This document shows, piece by piece, positions 23,186-30,658 of a stretch of DNA of 34,100 bases. The stretch's first letter is position 1. The number at the start of each line of letters is the position of its first letter. The notes under the pieces are model-generated. The model ran no database searches, had not been told where the DNA came from, and saw nothing but the letters and a program-made list of their open reading frames with translations. The stretch spans positions 1 through 34,100 of the forward strand of contig JAHEXU010000011.1 in assembly GCA_023251975.1 (NCBI GenBank), given 5' to 3'. The translations under genes were made by a program, and so were the position numbers. Origin of the DNA: a bacterium. Lineage in GTDB: Bacteria; Actinomycetota; Thermoleophilia; Solirubrobacterales; 70-9.

Positions 23186-23713
23186 CCAAAGGCCCTGATC
23201 GCGCTGGCCGATCTGCTGCTGGAAATCCCGATCATCAAGATCGCCGGGCTAGCCGGGCTCTACACCTACTGGGGGGAGCGCCAACCGTTTTACTCGCAGG
23301 AGTGGTTCCCGCTGCCGATTTGGTTCATCACCACCAACCGCTGGTTTAACCTGCTGCTGGCGCTGACGATCATGGCGTTGATGTCGACCCGAATCCGCCA
23401 TATCGAGTTGTCGATTCCGTTCGTCTTGCCGGCGGGCTGCTACGTCAGCTATGGCTCGGTCACCTGGTCGGTAATTGCCGCGCTGCAAAACCACGCGGGC
23501 AGCGCCCTAACCTGGTTGGCGGGGTGGGGAACGATCGCGCTCGGCTGGTTCGCCACCTACCTCGGCGCCCGCTACGCGCCACGGCTACGCCATTCGCTCG
23601 ATCACCTCGACTCGGCGACCAATAAAGGCCCGGCGGCGGGCCGAATCAGCCCCGCCGAGCATCTCCAGCCGCTCGCTCGCGCCATCGACCCGGACCCGAT
23701 CGCAGTCTCATAG
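23186..23713 (+). pseudogene. AveC-like membrane protein, C-terminal half only
   Basis: The + frame reads LADLLLEIPIIKIAGLAGLY, TYWGERQPF, WFPLPIWFITTNRWFNLLLA and several further hydrophobic segments (PFVLPAGCYVSYGSVTWSVI, WLAGWGTIALGWFATYLGAR). The pattern of DxxxEIP..., YxYWG.QPF and PL.W corresponds to the second half of the intact AveC-like protein at 28989-29843 (VDVFLETPGI...YYGHQPF...PLWW). No start codon lies between the junction at about 23185 and the first conserved block, so the 5' half is missing. Residual expression from an upstream GTG would give a nonsense leader. Confidence 0.65.
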
Positions 23714-23766
23714 CCGCTCGCTGGCCTCGCGGGTGTCGAGGGGGAGCGAAGCCCGATTCCGTCCGA

Positions 23767-24126
23767 TCACGGTGCAGCTTCTGCGTCGCCGTATCCGTAT
23801 CGTTGGGCGTGTTCTACGTACTCGCGACACAGCCCCGGCGCGTCACCCTGAGCAATATGCTCCTCACACAGCGCGACGATGTCCGGATTCCAGTGCGGCG
23901 TGACCAGTCCGTGGATGTCGGCGGCCGAAGGACAGTCCGGAATGTAGAAATCAACGTGGATGTCGGCCCCCTTCAAAGCTTCCGTCTGCGCAGGGCACGC
24001 GGCGGCGGTCTTGTGCGGTCCGGGCGGCACCTGACCACCCTCTTCGTCTTGGGCGAAGAAGAGCCCAGCCGACATTCCGACCAGCGCTCCCACAGCCCCG
24101 AGGATAGCTAAGACTTTTCGGTTCAT
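23767..24126 (-). CDS. Small exported Cys-containing protein, unknown function
   Basis: ATG 24126 has GGGGTGG a few bases upstream; GTG 24135, three codons earlier, is an alternative. The 119-residue product begins MNRKVLAILGAVGALVGMSA, a signal peptide ending near LFFAQDEEGG. The mature part carries four Cys (AACPAQ, IPDCPSA, ALCEEH, GLCREY), enough for two disulfides. There is a helical stretch (PDIVALCEEHIAQGD, LCREYVEHAQRYGYG) with Cys spaced as in helical-hairpin folds. I do not recognise the family. It lies directly after the truncated Doc gene on the same strand. Confidence 0.65.
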   Translation of the reverse strand: MNRKVLAILGAVGALVGMSAGLFFAQDEEGGQVPPGPHKTAAACPAQTEALKGADIHVDFYIPDCPSAADIHGLVTPHWNPDIVALCEEHIAQGDAPGLCREYVEHAQRYGYGDAEAAP

Positions 24127-24150
24127 TGCAACCACCCCAGTTCGTCCGTT

Positions 24151-24380
24151 TCAGTGCCAAGCCACCAGATGGACCAGCCTGCTTCCACGATCGACTATAC
24201 CCCCCCCCCGAAGCGTTTTGCCAGGGTAGAAGTCGGTACCGTCAAAGGTCGCGGCCGGTGAATGCAGCGCGGAGTCGGCGAGCCCAAGGTTCGGCAGACG
24301 CCCCACGGTCTCAAGGCTGGGGCCGGTGAGTGCGGCGGCAATTACGACGTAGTCGGCGAGGTCCAAATATAGACGCTCAT
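24151..24380 (-). pseudogene. Doc/Fic-type toxin, frameshifted and truncated
   Basis: ATG 24380 overlaps the antitoxin stop (ATGA) and starts MSVY. After a one-base frame error near 24366 the frame reads LDLADYVVIAAALTG, RLPNLGLADSALHSPAATFD and GTDFYPG, the N-terminal half of Doc/Fic toxins. The motif HPFxxGNKR needed for phosphorylation or AMP transfer is absent. Instead the frame passes through a run of ten G residues and stops. This makes it an inactive relic of an RHH-antitoxin/Doc-toxin operon. Confidence 0.65.
24200..24209. repeat. Run of ten C
   Basis: A homopolymer of ten C (+ strand) lies in the 3' part of the broken Doc frame, upstream of the exported-protein gene. Such tracts are prone to slippage in cells and to length error in sequencing. 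Confidence 0.9.
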
Positions 24381-24586
24381 CGCGCGAGACGTTCGAGAAG
24401 CTCCCGATCCTCTTTGATGATCTTGCCTAGTCGCGCGCCGAATTCAGGATCCTCACGCCGACGTTCAACGGCAGCCCGAAGCGCCTCCTTGACCGTTTCG
24501 TTGATGCTCGTGCCGTCGACGCGGGCCAGCGCAGCCGTATCGGCGGCAAGTACCTCATCAAGTCGGATCGTCAGATTCTTGGTCAT
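24377..24586 (-). CDS. RHH-type antitoxin of a Doc-like toxin
   Basis: This 69-residue protein reads MTKNLTIRLDEVLAADTAAL, then VDGTSINETVKEALRAAVER and EFGARLGKIIKEDRELLERL. The short N-terminal strand (NLTIRL) followed by two helices is the ribbon-helix-helix pattern, and the C-terminal helix would bind the toxin. Its stop overlaps the ATG of the Doc-like relic, as in intact operons. With the toxin broken, it may persist as an orphan antitoxin or repressor. ATG 24586 lacks a Shine-Dalgarno. Confidence 0.75.
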   Translation of the reverse strand: MTKNLTIRLDEVLAADTAALARVDGTSINETVKEALRAAVERRREDPEFGARLGKIIKEDRELLERLAR

Positions 24587-24594
24587 GAGGCCAT

Positions 24595-24621
24595 GATACC
24601 ACGGTGCAAGTTCGGATACCA
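24595..24621 (-). promoter_or_regulatory. Direct repeat at the antitoxin promoter
   Basis: On the reverse strand TGGTATC occurs twice, 20 bp apart (24621-24615 and 24601-24595). The downstream copy is part of TATCAT, a possible -10 box about ten bases from ATG 24586. Two half-sites on one DNA face suit an RHH autorepressor. Confidence 0.35.
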
Positions 24622-24659
24622 GCGGCTGGCTTGCTCTTGGGAACGGCCCCGCCGCGATG

Positions 24660-24678
24660 GGGAGCCTTAAGGGCTCCC
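24660..24678. terminator. Hairpin upstream of the antitoxin operon
   Basis: GGGAGCC-TTAAG-GGCTCCC is a perfect 7-bp stem with a 5-base loop. There is no T-run on either side, so terminator activity is uncertain. Confidence 0.4.
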
Positions 24679-24738
24679 GAAGCCTCGATCCACCGAGCCG
24701 GTCGAGTGAATCCGCGGGCCAGGCGAAGCTGTGGGTCG

Positions 24739-24782
24739 ATTTGCGGACACCCGCGGGGTGGTGCCCCGTGGTAGTCGCAAAT
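24739..24782. other. Nested inverted repeat of unknown role
   Basis: Outer arms ATTTGCG (24739-24745) and CGCAAAT (24776-24782) enclose an inner CGGGG-TGGTG-CCCCG stem (24754-24768). It could be an IS end, a small structured RNA element or a protein-binding site. No gene overlaps it convincingly. Confidence 0.4.
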
Positions 24783-25035
24783 TAGCTTCCAGCGCCAGGA
24801 TGGCGCGGGGATTCGCCGTCCGGATCGGTGAATCGAGGCTAAGCCAGGGCGCCGTTCCGATCTCCCCCGGGCGCAAGAAGGATGGCTTTGACGATGCTCG
24901 TGGCCGATCCCGCAACTGACCTGGCTGATGTCAGTCTCAGCTGCTTTTCGTTGCGTTCCGTGGGAGCTGCGCCCGGGACGCGATGGGGCGGAACTGCTCG
25001 CTTCGCGCCGTAGCAGTGGTCGCGGGGTGCCGGCG

Positions 25036-25191
25036 AAGGGCCGTTTGATTACGGCGATCGCGCTTGCAACCGGGCTTGCGATCGTGACCCTGACCGCGCG
25101 CGACTTCGACGGCTCAAGCGTGTCGGTCATCGACCCGCGCTCGGGTGACCCGAGTTCGGGAGCAGATCGCGACGGCACGAACTCCGGTTGA
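25036..25191 (+). pseudogene. PIN-domain (VapC-like) C-terminal remnant
   Basis: The frame reads GRLITAIALATGLAIVTLTA, then RDFDGSSVSVIDPRSGD. This is the final helix, strand and Asp motif of VapC toxins (DALIAATALAHGLTLVTRNVRDFEG..V.VINP). Upstream of GRLI the match stops, so the first two thirds of the gene are gone. It is a toxin fragment without nuclease activity. Confidence 0.55.
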
Positions 25192-25239
25192 GCGAAGCCG
25201 ATTCGTTGCGGAGGGCGGGGCCTCCGCCAGACCGCTCCC

Positions 25240-25990
25240 ACCGATTCGCCGACCAGTTTTGTTTTCGATCCCGTCGCCTCGCCGGTGATGGTCCCGGCCT
25301 CACGGGCGGCGCGGCGCTGTTTCCAATCCTTCAGGGTGGCGATCAGCCGGTCGGGGCCCGGCGCGGCGGCGTTGGCGTCGCTCCAGTAGTCGGCGTCGTC
25401 GAGGAGCAGCGCGACGAGATCGGGGGTGCCTGCCGCGTCCAGGGTGTCGGGCGAGCGTGGCCACCATCGGCTCGAACAGGTCGACGTCGTTGGCGTCCCT
25501 GGCTGAGCTGGTAGGCGAGCACGATCTGGTTTCAGTCCGCGACGGTTTGGGCGTTGTAGCCCTGCAGCCAGCCCTGTTGGGTTTTCATGACCCGGCTGTC
25601 GGAATCGGTGATTTTGGCCCGGCGCTTGACAGGCGCGGCGGCGCTCGCTGCGGCCGTGGCCGCTGCCAGTGCCGCCTCGGCCGCCTGCAGGGCGCGGTCC
25701 GGTCCGGGCTTGGAGCCGGGCAGCGATTTCCCAGCGGCCTCGGCTTGAGCCTCGATCGGCGCGCTCGGCCTGTCGGGCCTTTGCGCGCGCCGATGCTGCG
25801 GCGTGATCGGCCGTGGCTCACGCCAGCGCGGCACGGGGCTCGGTGGGCTTTCGACCCCGCACCGTGTGCCCCTTCGCGGCGCGCTCCATCGCGTCCTGGG
25901 TCTTTTGGCGGTCGCTGCGGCGGCCCCCTCGGTCGTCTTGGGCTTCGATCACGGCCGGGGCCGCGAGCGGTGCTGCCCGGCAGCCTCGTG
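25240..25990 (-). pseudogene. IS1182-like transposase remnant
   Basis: The reverse strand encodes KITDSDSRVMKTQQGWLQGYNAQTV (25535-25610), the conserved centre of IS1182-type DDE transposases (TDPDSRIMKT..G..QGYNAQ). It is followed after a stop and frame change by a DANDVD-like segment. Upstream, an Ala-rich linker (AAEAALAAATAAASAA) and RGRKPTEPR, in different frames, match the linker region of the same family. Several frameshifts and no N-terminal DNA-binding part make it dead. The remaining DNA between 24783 and 26109 shows no other gene except the PIN remnant. Confidence 0.65.
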
Positions 25991-26169
25991 GTCCGCTCCA
26001 CACGCTGCGGCAAGCCCACCTTCCGCTACGAGGCCGACACCCCTGAACTACAGGATCGGCCAGGATCCGCTCGGGATTCTCCGATGGCCGTTGACGGCCG
26101 CGGTGGTCAGTGAACCTGCAAAACCACCTGATCGGCGCACTCCGCGGAGCCTGGTACCGTGCGGGGGCG

Positions 26170-27201
26170 GTGATTGCATACGAACCCGAGGATGAGGAGG
26201 CGCTTGAGCGCGAGTTTGCCGAGATGCTGCAGGCGTCTCGCTTCGATGATGCTCGGGAGCAGGTCGAGCGGCTCGCTGCCGATCCGGCGGCTCCGCGCTG
26301 CCTGATAACAAGCATGCTCGCGGACCTCGGGAGTGAGCTTGCGCGTCAGGGTCGGCACGACGAGTCGATTGCTGCGTTTGAGCGGGCGATCGAGCTTGGT
26401 TGGGAGGTAGAACCGGACGGTCGCTGCGAAATCGCGCGTGTGCTCCTGCTCGCCGGTCGCCATGCGGAGGCGGACGCGCTCTGGGCGCAGCTGCGAGCTG
26501 CGAGCCCGGCAGACATCTGGATGCTCAACGCAGGTGGCATCTCGTACAGCGAGGCGCGCCGTGACGAGGAGGCCGTCGAGTGGCTTGCCGACGGTCTGCG
26601 TGTCGCGCTGTCCGACGCGGATTCCGAGCAGCTCCTCAATCAGATGTCGGACGAGCGCCGCGCCGCGTTCGGGCGACTGGGTCGCGAGCACGACGAGCTG
26701 GAGCGCGAGGTGAATGTATTCCGTGCGAGGCGGGGCGACCGGAGAGACGAGCAGACCGCAGAGCTAGACCGCTCGGAGCGTGGCTCCGCCGGCCCGGGGG
26801 GTGGCAGCACTGCCACCGTTGTGTGGCTGTCAGAAGCCGCCGAGCACTTGGCGCGCGAGCGCTGGCCCGGGTGGGCGGACGGGCTGGTAATCGATGAACC
26901 GTTTGACGACCGCGCCGCTCGAATGGAGATGACGATGCGCCGCCGACGCGCCGATGGTGACGGGTCGCTCGAAGTGGTGACGATCGACTTGGAGCGCTAC
27001 GCGGCGTGGTGCGAGGAACAAGAATGCGATCCGGCCCACCGTAGCTCCCGCGGGACCTTCGTCACCGTCGAGAGGGATGCCGGTGCCGGACGGCCTTGGC
27101 CGCCGAATCGAAACGAACCGTGCTGGTGCGGAAAGGATCGCAAGTACAAGCGTTGTTGCGGTTCGCCGACAACACGCGACCCAGGGGCATCGCAGCCCTG
27201 A
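26170..27201 (+). CDS. TPR-like protein with C-terminal SEC-C zinc motif
   Basis: I chose GTG 26170: it is preceded by a -10-like TACCGT at 26155-26160 and gives the N-terminus MIAYEPEDEEALEREFAEML. GTG 26110, 20 codons upstream, is possible but has no better signals. The 343-residue protein has repeated helix pairs with TPR character (LADLGSELARQGRHDESIAA, FERAIELGW; ARVLLLAGRHAEADALWAQL). A linker and a mixed domain follow, and then the SEC-C motif NRNEPCWCGKDRKYKRCCG at the C-terminus (CxC...CC zinc ligands). SEC-C tails, as in SecA, bind zinc and mediate protein or ribosome contacts. An adaptor role is likely, but the partner is unknown. Confidence 0.82.
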   Translation: MIAYEPEDEEALEREFAEMLQASRFDDAREQVERLAADPAAPRCLITSMLADLGSELARQGRHDESIAAFERAIELGWEVEPDGRCEIARVLLLAGRHAEADALWAQLRAASPADIWMLNAGGISYSEARRDEEAVEWLADGLRVALSDADSEQLLNQMSDERRAAFGRLGREHDELEREVNVFRARRGDRRDEQTAELDRSERGSAGPGGGSTATVVWLSEAAEHLARERWPGWADGLVIDEPFDDRAARMEMTMRRRRADGDGSLEVVTIDLERYAAWCEEQECDPAHRSSRGTFVTVERDAGAGRPWPPNRNEPCWCGKDRKYKRCCGSPTTRDPGASQP

Positions 27202-27327
27202 GGCCGAGGCAGGCGCCCCAAACCGGCGGCGCCGCGGAGCGCGATCGACGGCTGGCTGGAGCACGCGAATCACGCTCGCCGATACGAACATCACCGATCC
27301 GCCCCCGCCCGACTTGCGGCGGGAGCG
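27202..27327. other. Short intergenic stretch
   Basis: No gene or clear terminator is visible between the SEC-C gene and the phosphotransferase remnant on the opposite strand. Confidence 0.4.
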
Positions 27328-27482
27328 CTAACCGGCCTCGCCGAGCAGCTCGACCCGGCCACTCGTGCCGTCGACTCGGACCCGATCGCCGTCGTGTAGC
27401 CGCTTACTGGCGTCACGGGTGTTGACGACGCACGCAATCCCGAACTCGCGAGCAACCACGGCGGCGTGGCAGAGCTCGCCGC
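27328..27482 (-). pseudogene. PEP-utilising enzyme mobile domain, C-terminal remnant
   Basis: The reverse strand reads GGELCHAAVVAREFGIACVV, then NTRDASKRLHDGDRVRVDGT and SGRVELLGEAG up to TAG at 27330-27328. This is the swivelling phosphohistidine domain (GG.xxHAAVVARE.GIP.VV.T...T..L.DGD.V.VDG..G.V). It closely resembles the end of the gene at 32655-34100 (GGAMSHGAIVARELGVPCVI). The phospho-accepting His is present, but the frame upstream degenerates, so the rest of the protein is missing. Confidence 0.65.
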
Positions 27483-27923
27483 CGTCCGAGCGGCCGCCGC
27501 CGGGTAGCGACGAGCTGTCGGCGCGAACCGCATCGTTTCCGGACCCTCCCGAAAATCCAACTCATCACCTCTTCCCCACTGGTCCCCGGCATCCGGTCGC
27601 CAAGCAGCGCCAAGAACTTCAGTGCGATCGCGATCCGCCCGTCATACGGCCGCACCGATGGCCCAAATCGCCCGCTCTCAGCGGCCGAGATCACCCCGAG
27701 CCGCCGCTTCAGCCGTTTGGTTGCGCGATCACCCCGGTCGCCCCAAAAGCTCCAGCTCAGCGCCGTCAAAACCCCGGGTGCTGCCTCGCCGACGTTGTCG
27801 GTGGTTCAGTGCTGCTGCGGCGCCCCCGGGCCGGTGCAGGAGCTGTGCAACTCGGTCGTCCATCCCGCCGATCCTACATAATGTCCAGCCTCGCTGTCGG
27901 AACTGTGATATACACCGGCCCCA
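27483..27923. other. Gene-poor stretch before the DUF7064-like gene
   Basis: A reverse-strand frame (about 27770-27483) reads RIAIALKFLALLGDRMPGTS and may belong to the decayed phosphotransferase region, but I cannot assign it. Near the right end, TATACA at 27909-27914 lies nine bases before ATG 27924 and is a fair -10 box for a nearly leaderless transcript. The preceding ACTGTGATATACAC loosely resembles site O2 at 18539-18563. Confidence 0.35.
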
Positions 27924-28970
27924 ATGTCGCTACCGATCGTCTCCCCCCAGGCCGACCTTCTGCTGCCGCTGCCGCAACCCGGCGAACGTTGGGCGAGCCA
28001 CCTCGTTCACACCCATTACTTCGGATTCTCGATCCCCGAGGCAGCGCTCGGCGCCTTCATCTACATCCGCTACCAGCCCGCCTTTCCGCTCTGCCAGGGC
28101 GGGGTTTGCATCTTCAGCGGTCTTGACAACGTCAACCTCATGGACATCGACTTCCTCGATTACCAAAACACGATGCCGTGGCCGCAGGCCGAACCCGACG
28201 GGCCGATCGAGACCGCCAACGGATTGCGGATCACCTATCCCGAACTCGGCCGACACGCCCAGGTCTCCTACCAAAGCCGCGACGGCGCGACCAACTTCAA
28301 AATTGATCAGCGAGCGATCTCGCCGCTGCTGGCGCGCGGCCACGTCGTCCCGGGCGAAGACACCGACGCCGATCCGAGCCAGGAACCGGGCGGCTTTGAG
28401 CAGTACATGCGCTGCACCGGCTCGCTGACGCTGCACGGGGAAACCCATCCGATCGACTGCTTCGCGCCGCGCGATCGCTCTTGGCGCCAAATTCGCGCCG
28501 AGCGACAAGGCGGCAGCGTTGCGATGCCGGGGGTCGGCTGGTCGCCGATATGCTTCGGCGAAGACCTCTCCTGGAGCCAGGTCAGCATCGAGGCGCCGAG
28601 CGGCCACCCCCTCTGGTTGGGTCACTTTGATGTCCCGGCCGGCCGTCCAGCGCACACCTTCGCCTGGATCTGCGTCGACGGCGAGACCCGCGCGATCACC
28701 GATGTCCGCCGCAAAGTCCACCAGCACCACCCGCGCCTTTACAGCGCTACCCGCCAGACCGTCGAGGCGGACGACGAGTCGGGGGTGACCCATCGCTTCG
28801 AGGGCACCGCGATCGCGGCAGCCGCGCTCCCCGCTTGGCCGAACGCCACCTTCCGCGACCACGTCTACCGCTGGGAAGCAGAAGACGGTCGGGTCTCCCA
28901 CGGCACCTACCAGGAGCTTTGGTTTGACCCCTACCACTCGGTGATCCGCCGCCACCTCACCGCCGCCTGA
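27924..28970 (+). CDS. DUF7064/DUF7065-like protein
   Basis: This 348-residue soluble protein has no signal peptide. Marked segments are SHLVHTHYFGFSIPEAALGA, then FIYIRYQPAFPLCQGGVCIF near the N-terminus, and CFAPRDRSW, GWSPICFGEDLSW, TFAWICVDGE and YQELWFDPYHS further on. I recall this pattern from beta-sandwich, lipocalin-like proteins annotated DUF7064/DUF7065 in actinobacteria; the family name is from memory. Such proteins may bind or isomerise hydrophobic molecules, which would suit the neighbours. It is followed 18 bases later by the intact AveC-like gene, clearly one operon. No Shine-Dalgarno is visible. Confidence 0.78.
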   Translation: MSLPIVSPQADLLLPLPQPGERWASHLVHTHYFGFSIPEAALGAFIYIRYQPAFPLCQGGVCIFSGLDNVNLMDIDFLDYQNTMPWPQAEPDGPIETANGLRITYPELGRHAQVSYQSRDGATNFKIDQRAISPLLARGHVVPGEDTDADPSQEPGGFEQYMRCTGSLTLHGETHPIDCFAPRDRSWRQIRAERQGGSVAMPGVGWSPICFGEDLSWSQVSIEAPSGHPLWLGHFDVPAGRPAHTFAWICVDGETRAITDVRRKVHQHHPRLYSATRQTVEADDESGVTHRFEGTAIAAAALPAWPNATFRDHVYRWEAEDGRVSHGTYQELWFDPYHSVIRRHLTAA

Positions 28971-28988
28971 GCACACCAACCGCGCCCG

Positions 28989-29843
28989 ATGCACAGCCTC
29001 CTCACAGCCGCGATACCGCAGCCTCCGTTCGACGCGGAGATGCCGCAGAGGGCCGAGACGGTTTTCAACATTTTCATCTTCATCCCGCTGGGGATCGGTC
29101 TCGCGATCGCGATTCGACACCTGCTCGGCGGCAAGGGGCCGCTGCTTTTGTTCTGCATCCTCGGCGGCGCTATCGCCGCCTGCTTTGAACCGATCGTCGA
29201 CGTGCTCGGCCTCGCCTACATGAAAGAGCAAGGGGCGACCGGTGCGTTCACGATCTTCGATCGGACGATGCCACTCTATATCTGCTTCGTCTACCCGTGG
29301 TATGTCGGCGGCCTTGGCTACCTCTCGTTCAAGCTGTTCGAACGCGGGATCGGAATGAAGGGTCTGTTTGTTTTATGGGGCCTCGACGCGATCGTCGATG
29401 TCTTCCTCGAGACGCCCGGGATCGCCCTTGATACCTATCTCTACTACGGTCACCAGCCGTTCAACATCTGGGGCCTGCCGCTTTGGTGGTGCTTCATCAA
29501 CCCGGTGATGCCGATGGTCGCCGGGGCGCTGATCTACAAGCTTCGCCCCCACCTTGACACCGGCTGGAAGCTGGCTGCGGTGATCGCGATCATCCCGATG
29601 GCCGACGGGATCGCCAACGGCGCGACGGCTTGGCCAATGTGGATTACGCTCAACCAAAGCGATGTCGCTTACCTGTGGACCTACCTGGCTGGGTTTGTCA
29701 CGCTCGGTCTATCGCTGCTGTCCGTCTGGATAGTCTCGCTCGTCGTCGCCCGACCGGAAGCCGAACTGGAACCGGAGACCCTGGCTGGAAAGCTCCGCGC
29801 GATCACCTTCGGACCCAAGTCGGCGGCCACCGCCAGCCGATGA
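28989..29843 (+). CDS. AveC-family (spirocyclase-like) integral membrane protein
   Basis: This 284-residue protein has about seven hydrophobic helices. Conserved blocks include GGAIAACFEPIVDVLGLAYM, FVYPWYVGGLGYLSFKLF, WGLDAIVDVFLETPGIALD, YYGHQPFNIWGLPLWWCFIN and MPMVAGALIY. The pattern corresponds to the AveC family, named after the avermectin spiroketal cyclase, whose many relatives in actinobacteria have unknown substrates. Acidic and aromatic residues inside the helices (FEP..D, D..LE.P) could form the active centre; that is inference. It is in an operon with the DUF7064-like gene. Two broken paralogues lie at 23186-23713 and 32074-32627, so this is the only intact copy in the window. 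Confidence 0.8.
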   Translation: MHSLLTAAIPQPPFDAEMPQRAETVFNIFIFIPLGIGLAIAIRHLLGGKGPLLLFCILGGAIAACFEPIVDVLGLAYMKEQGATGAFTIFDRTMPLYICFVYPWYVGGLGYLSFKLFERGIGMKGLFVLWGLDAIVDVFLETPGIALDTYLYYGHQPFNIWGLPLWWCFINPVMPMVAGALIYKLRPHLDTGWKLAAVIAIIPMADGIANGATAWPMWITLNQSDVAYLWTYLAGFVTLGLSLLSVWIVSLVVARPEAELEPETLAGKLRAITFGPKSAATASR

Positions 29844-29877
29844 GCCTGGCGCCAACGAGCTGGAACCGCGCTCAGGC
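29844..29877. terminator. Terminator-like hairpin between convergent genes
   Basis: Directly after the AveC-like stop, GCCTGGCGC pairs with GCGCTCAGGC (one bulged base) around a 15-base loop, between the convergent AveC-like and TetR genes. There is no T-run. Confidence 0.45.
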
Positions 29878-29923
29878 ACGAATCGATGCTGCTGACCTAC
29901 CTGGCCGCTGAGCGCCTCGTAGC

Positions 29924-30580
29924 TCACGACGCGGCCCGCCTCAACTCAGGGCGGGCGCCAGCGTAAACCATGCGCCAAATCAGGTCGGTTAGCGACTCAA
30001 CCCAGGGCTCGACCGCATCGGGGTCGGCGATGCTGACCGCTTGGTAGAAGCCGCGCTCCAGCATCCAGACCAGCCAGGTTGCTGTCCGCTCGGGGTCGAG
30101 TTCGGGTGCCGCCAGACCACGCGCTTGTTGACCAGTGATATGGGCGCTGAGGTGGTCGATCGTTTGCGACATCAAGGCGCCGTAGGTCTCGCGAACCTGG
30201 TCGTCGTAGGCGGCGGTCTCGGCGACGGCGCGGATTAGGATTCGATGCTGCAGGTAGGCGTCAATGGCGGGACGGAGCGCCTCGCGCAGCTCGTCACGGC
30301 CAGCGTTATCGGCGAGCCGCCACCACGCCTCGCTCCCCTCACCGATATCGGCGGTCAGATCCTCCGCCATCGCCCTCAGCAGGTCGCCCTTGTCCTTGAA
30401 ATAGGAGTAGAAGGTGGCCCGGGATACGCCGACCGCACGAATGATCCTCTCGACGCTGAGCGCGGCGTACGGGGTTCCGGCGTCGATAATCGGCTCGATC
30501 GCCTCGATTAGCGCCCGGACCAGAATGATCCGGCGCTCGGACTGCTCCAGCACCAGCGGACTTGCGGAACGACCTGCCAC
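29924..30580 (-). CDS. TetR-family transcriptional regulator
   Basis: This 218-residue protein starts at GTG 30580. The N-terminal helix-turn-helix, YAALSVERIIRAVGVSRATF followed by YSYFKDKGDLL (about residues 38-68), is typical of TetR. The C-terminal helices form the ligand and dimer domain (about 75-215), with ATWLVWMLERGFYQAVSIAD. It is divergent from the FAD oxidoreductase over 78 bp, in which candidate operator half-sites occur. It probably represses that operon and perhaps itself, with release by a hydrophobic ligand or acyl-CoA, as in many TetR proteins beside lipid-oxidation genes. Confidence 0.9.
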   Translation of the reverse strand: MAGRSASPLVLEQSERRIILVRALIEAIEPIIDAGTPYAALSVERIIRAVGVSRATFYSYFKDKGDLLRAMAEDLTADIGEGSEAWWRLADNAGRDELREALRPAIDAYLQHRILIRAVAETAAYDDQVRETYGALMSQTIDHLSAHITGQQARGLAAPELDPERTATWLVWMLERGFYQAVSIADPDAVEPWVESLTDLIWRMVYAGARPELRRAAS

Positions 30581-30613
30581 AGCTCGATTCTACGCGGTCG
30601 TTGTATCTGGCCC

Positions 30614-30649
30614 AAACATCGTGTCTGCGATCTAAACATCGCGTATATT
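30614..30649 (+). promoter_or_regulatory. Promoter and TetR operator candidate
   Basis: AAACATCG occurs twice, 20 bp apart (30614-30621, 30634-30641), and ATCG-TGTCTG-CGAT (30618-30631) is an inverted repeat spanning the gap. TATATT at 30644-30649 is a good -10 box for the FAD oxidoreductase, whose ATG lies nine bases later. The repeats would cover the -35 region, fitting repression by the adjacent TetR protein. Confidence 0.5.
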
Positions 30650-30658
30650 TTTAAGGCA

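Noticed and set aside
27413-27769. Reverse-strand frame with RIAIALKFLALLGDRMPG
   Set aside because: It may be part of the decayed phosphotransferase region, but no family match can be made.
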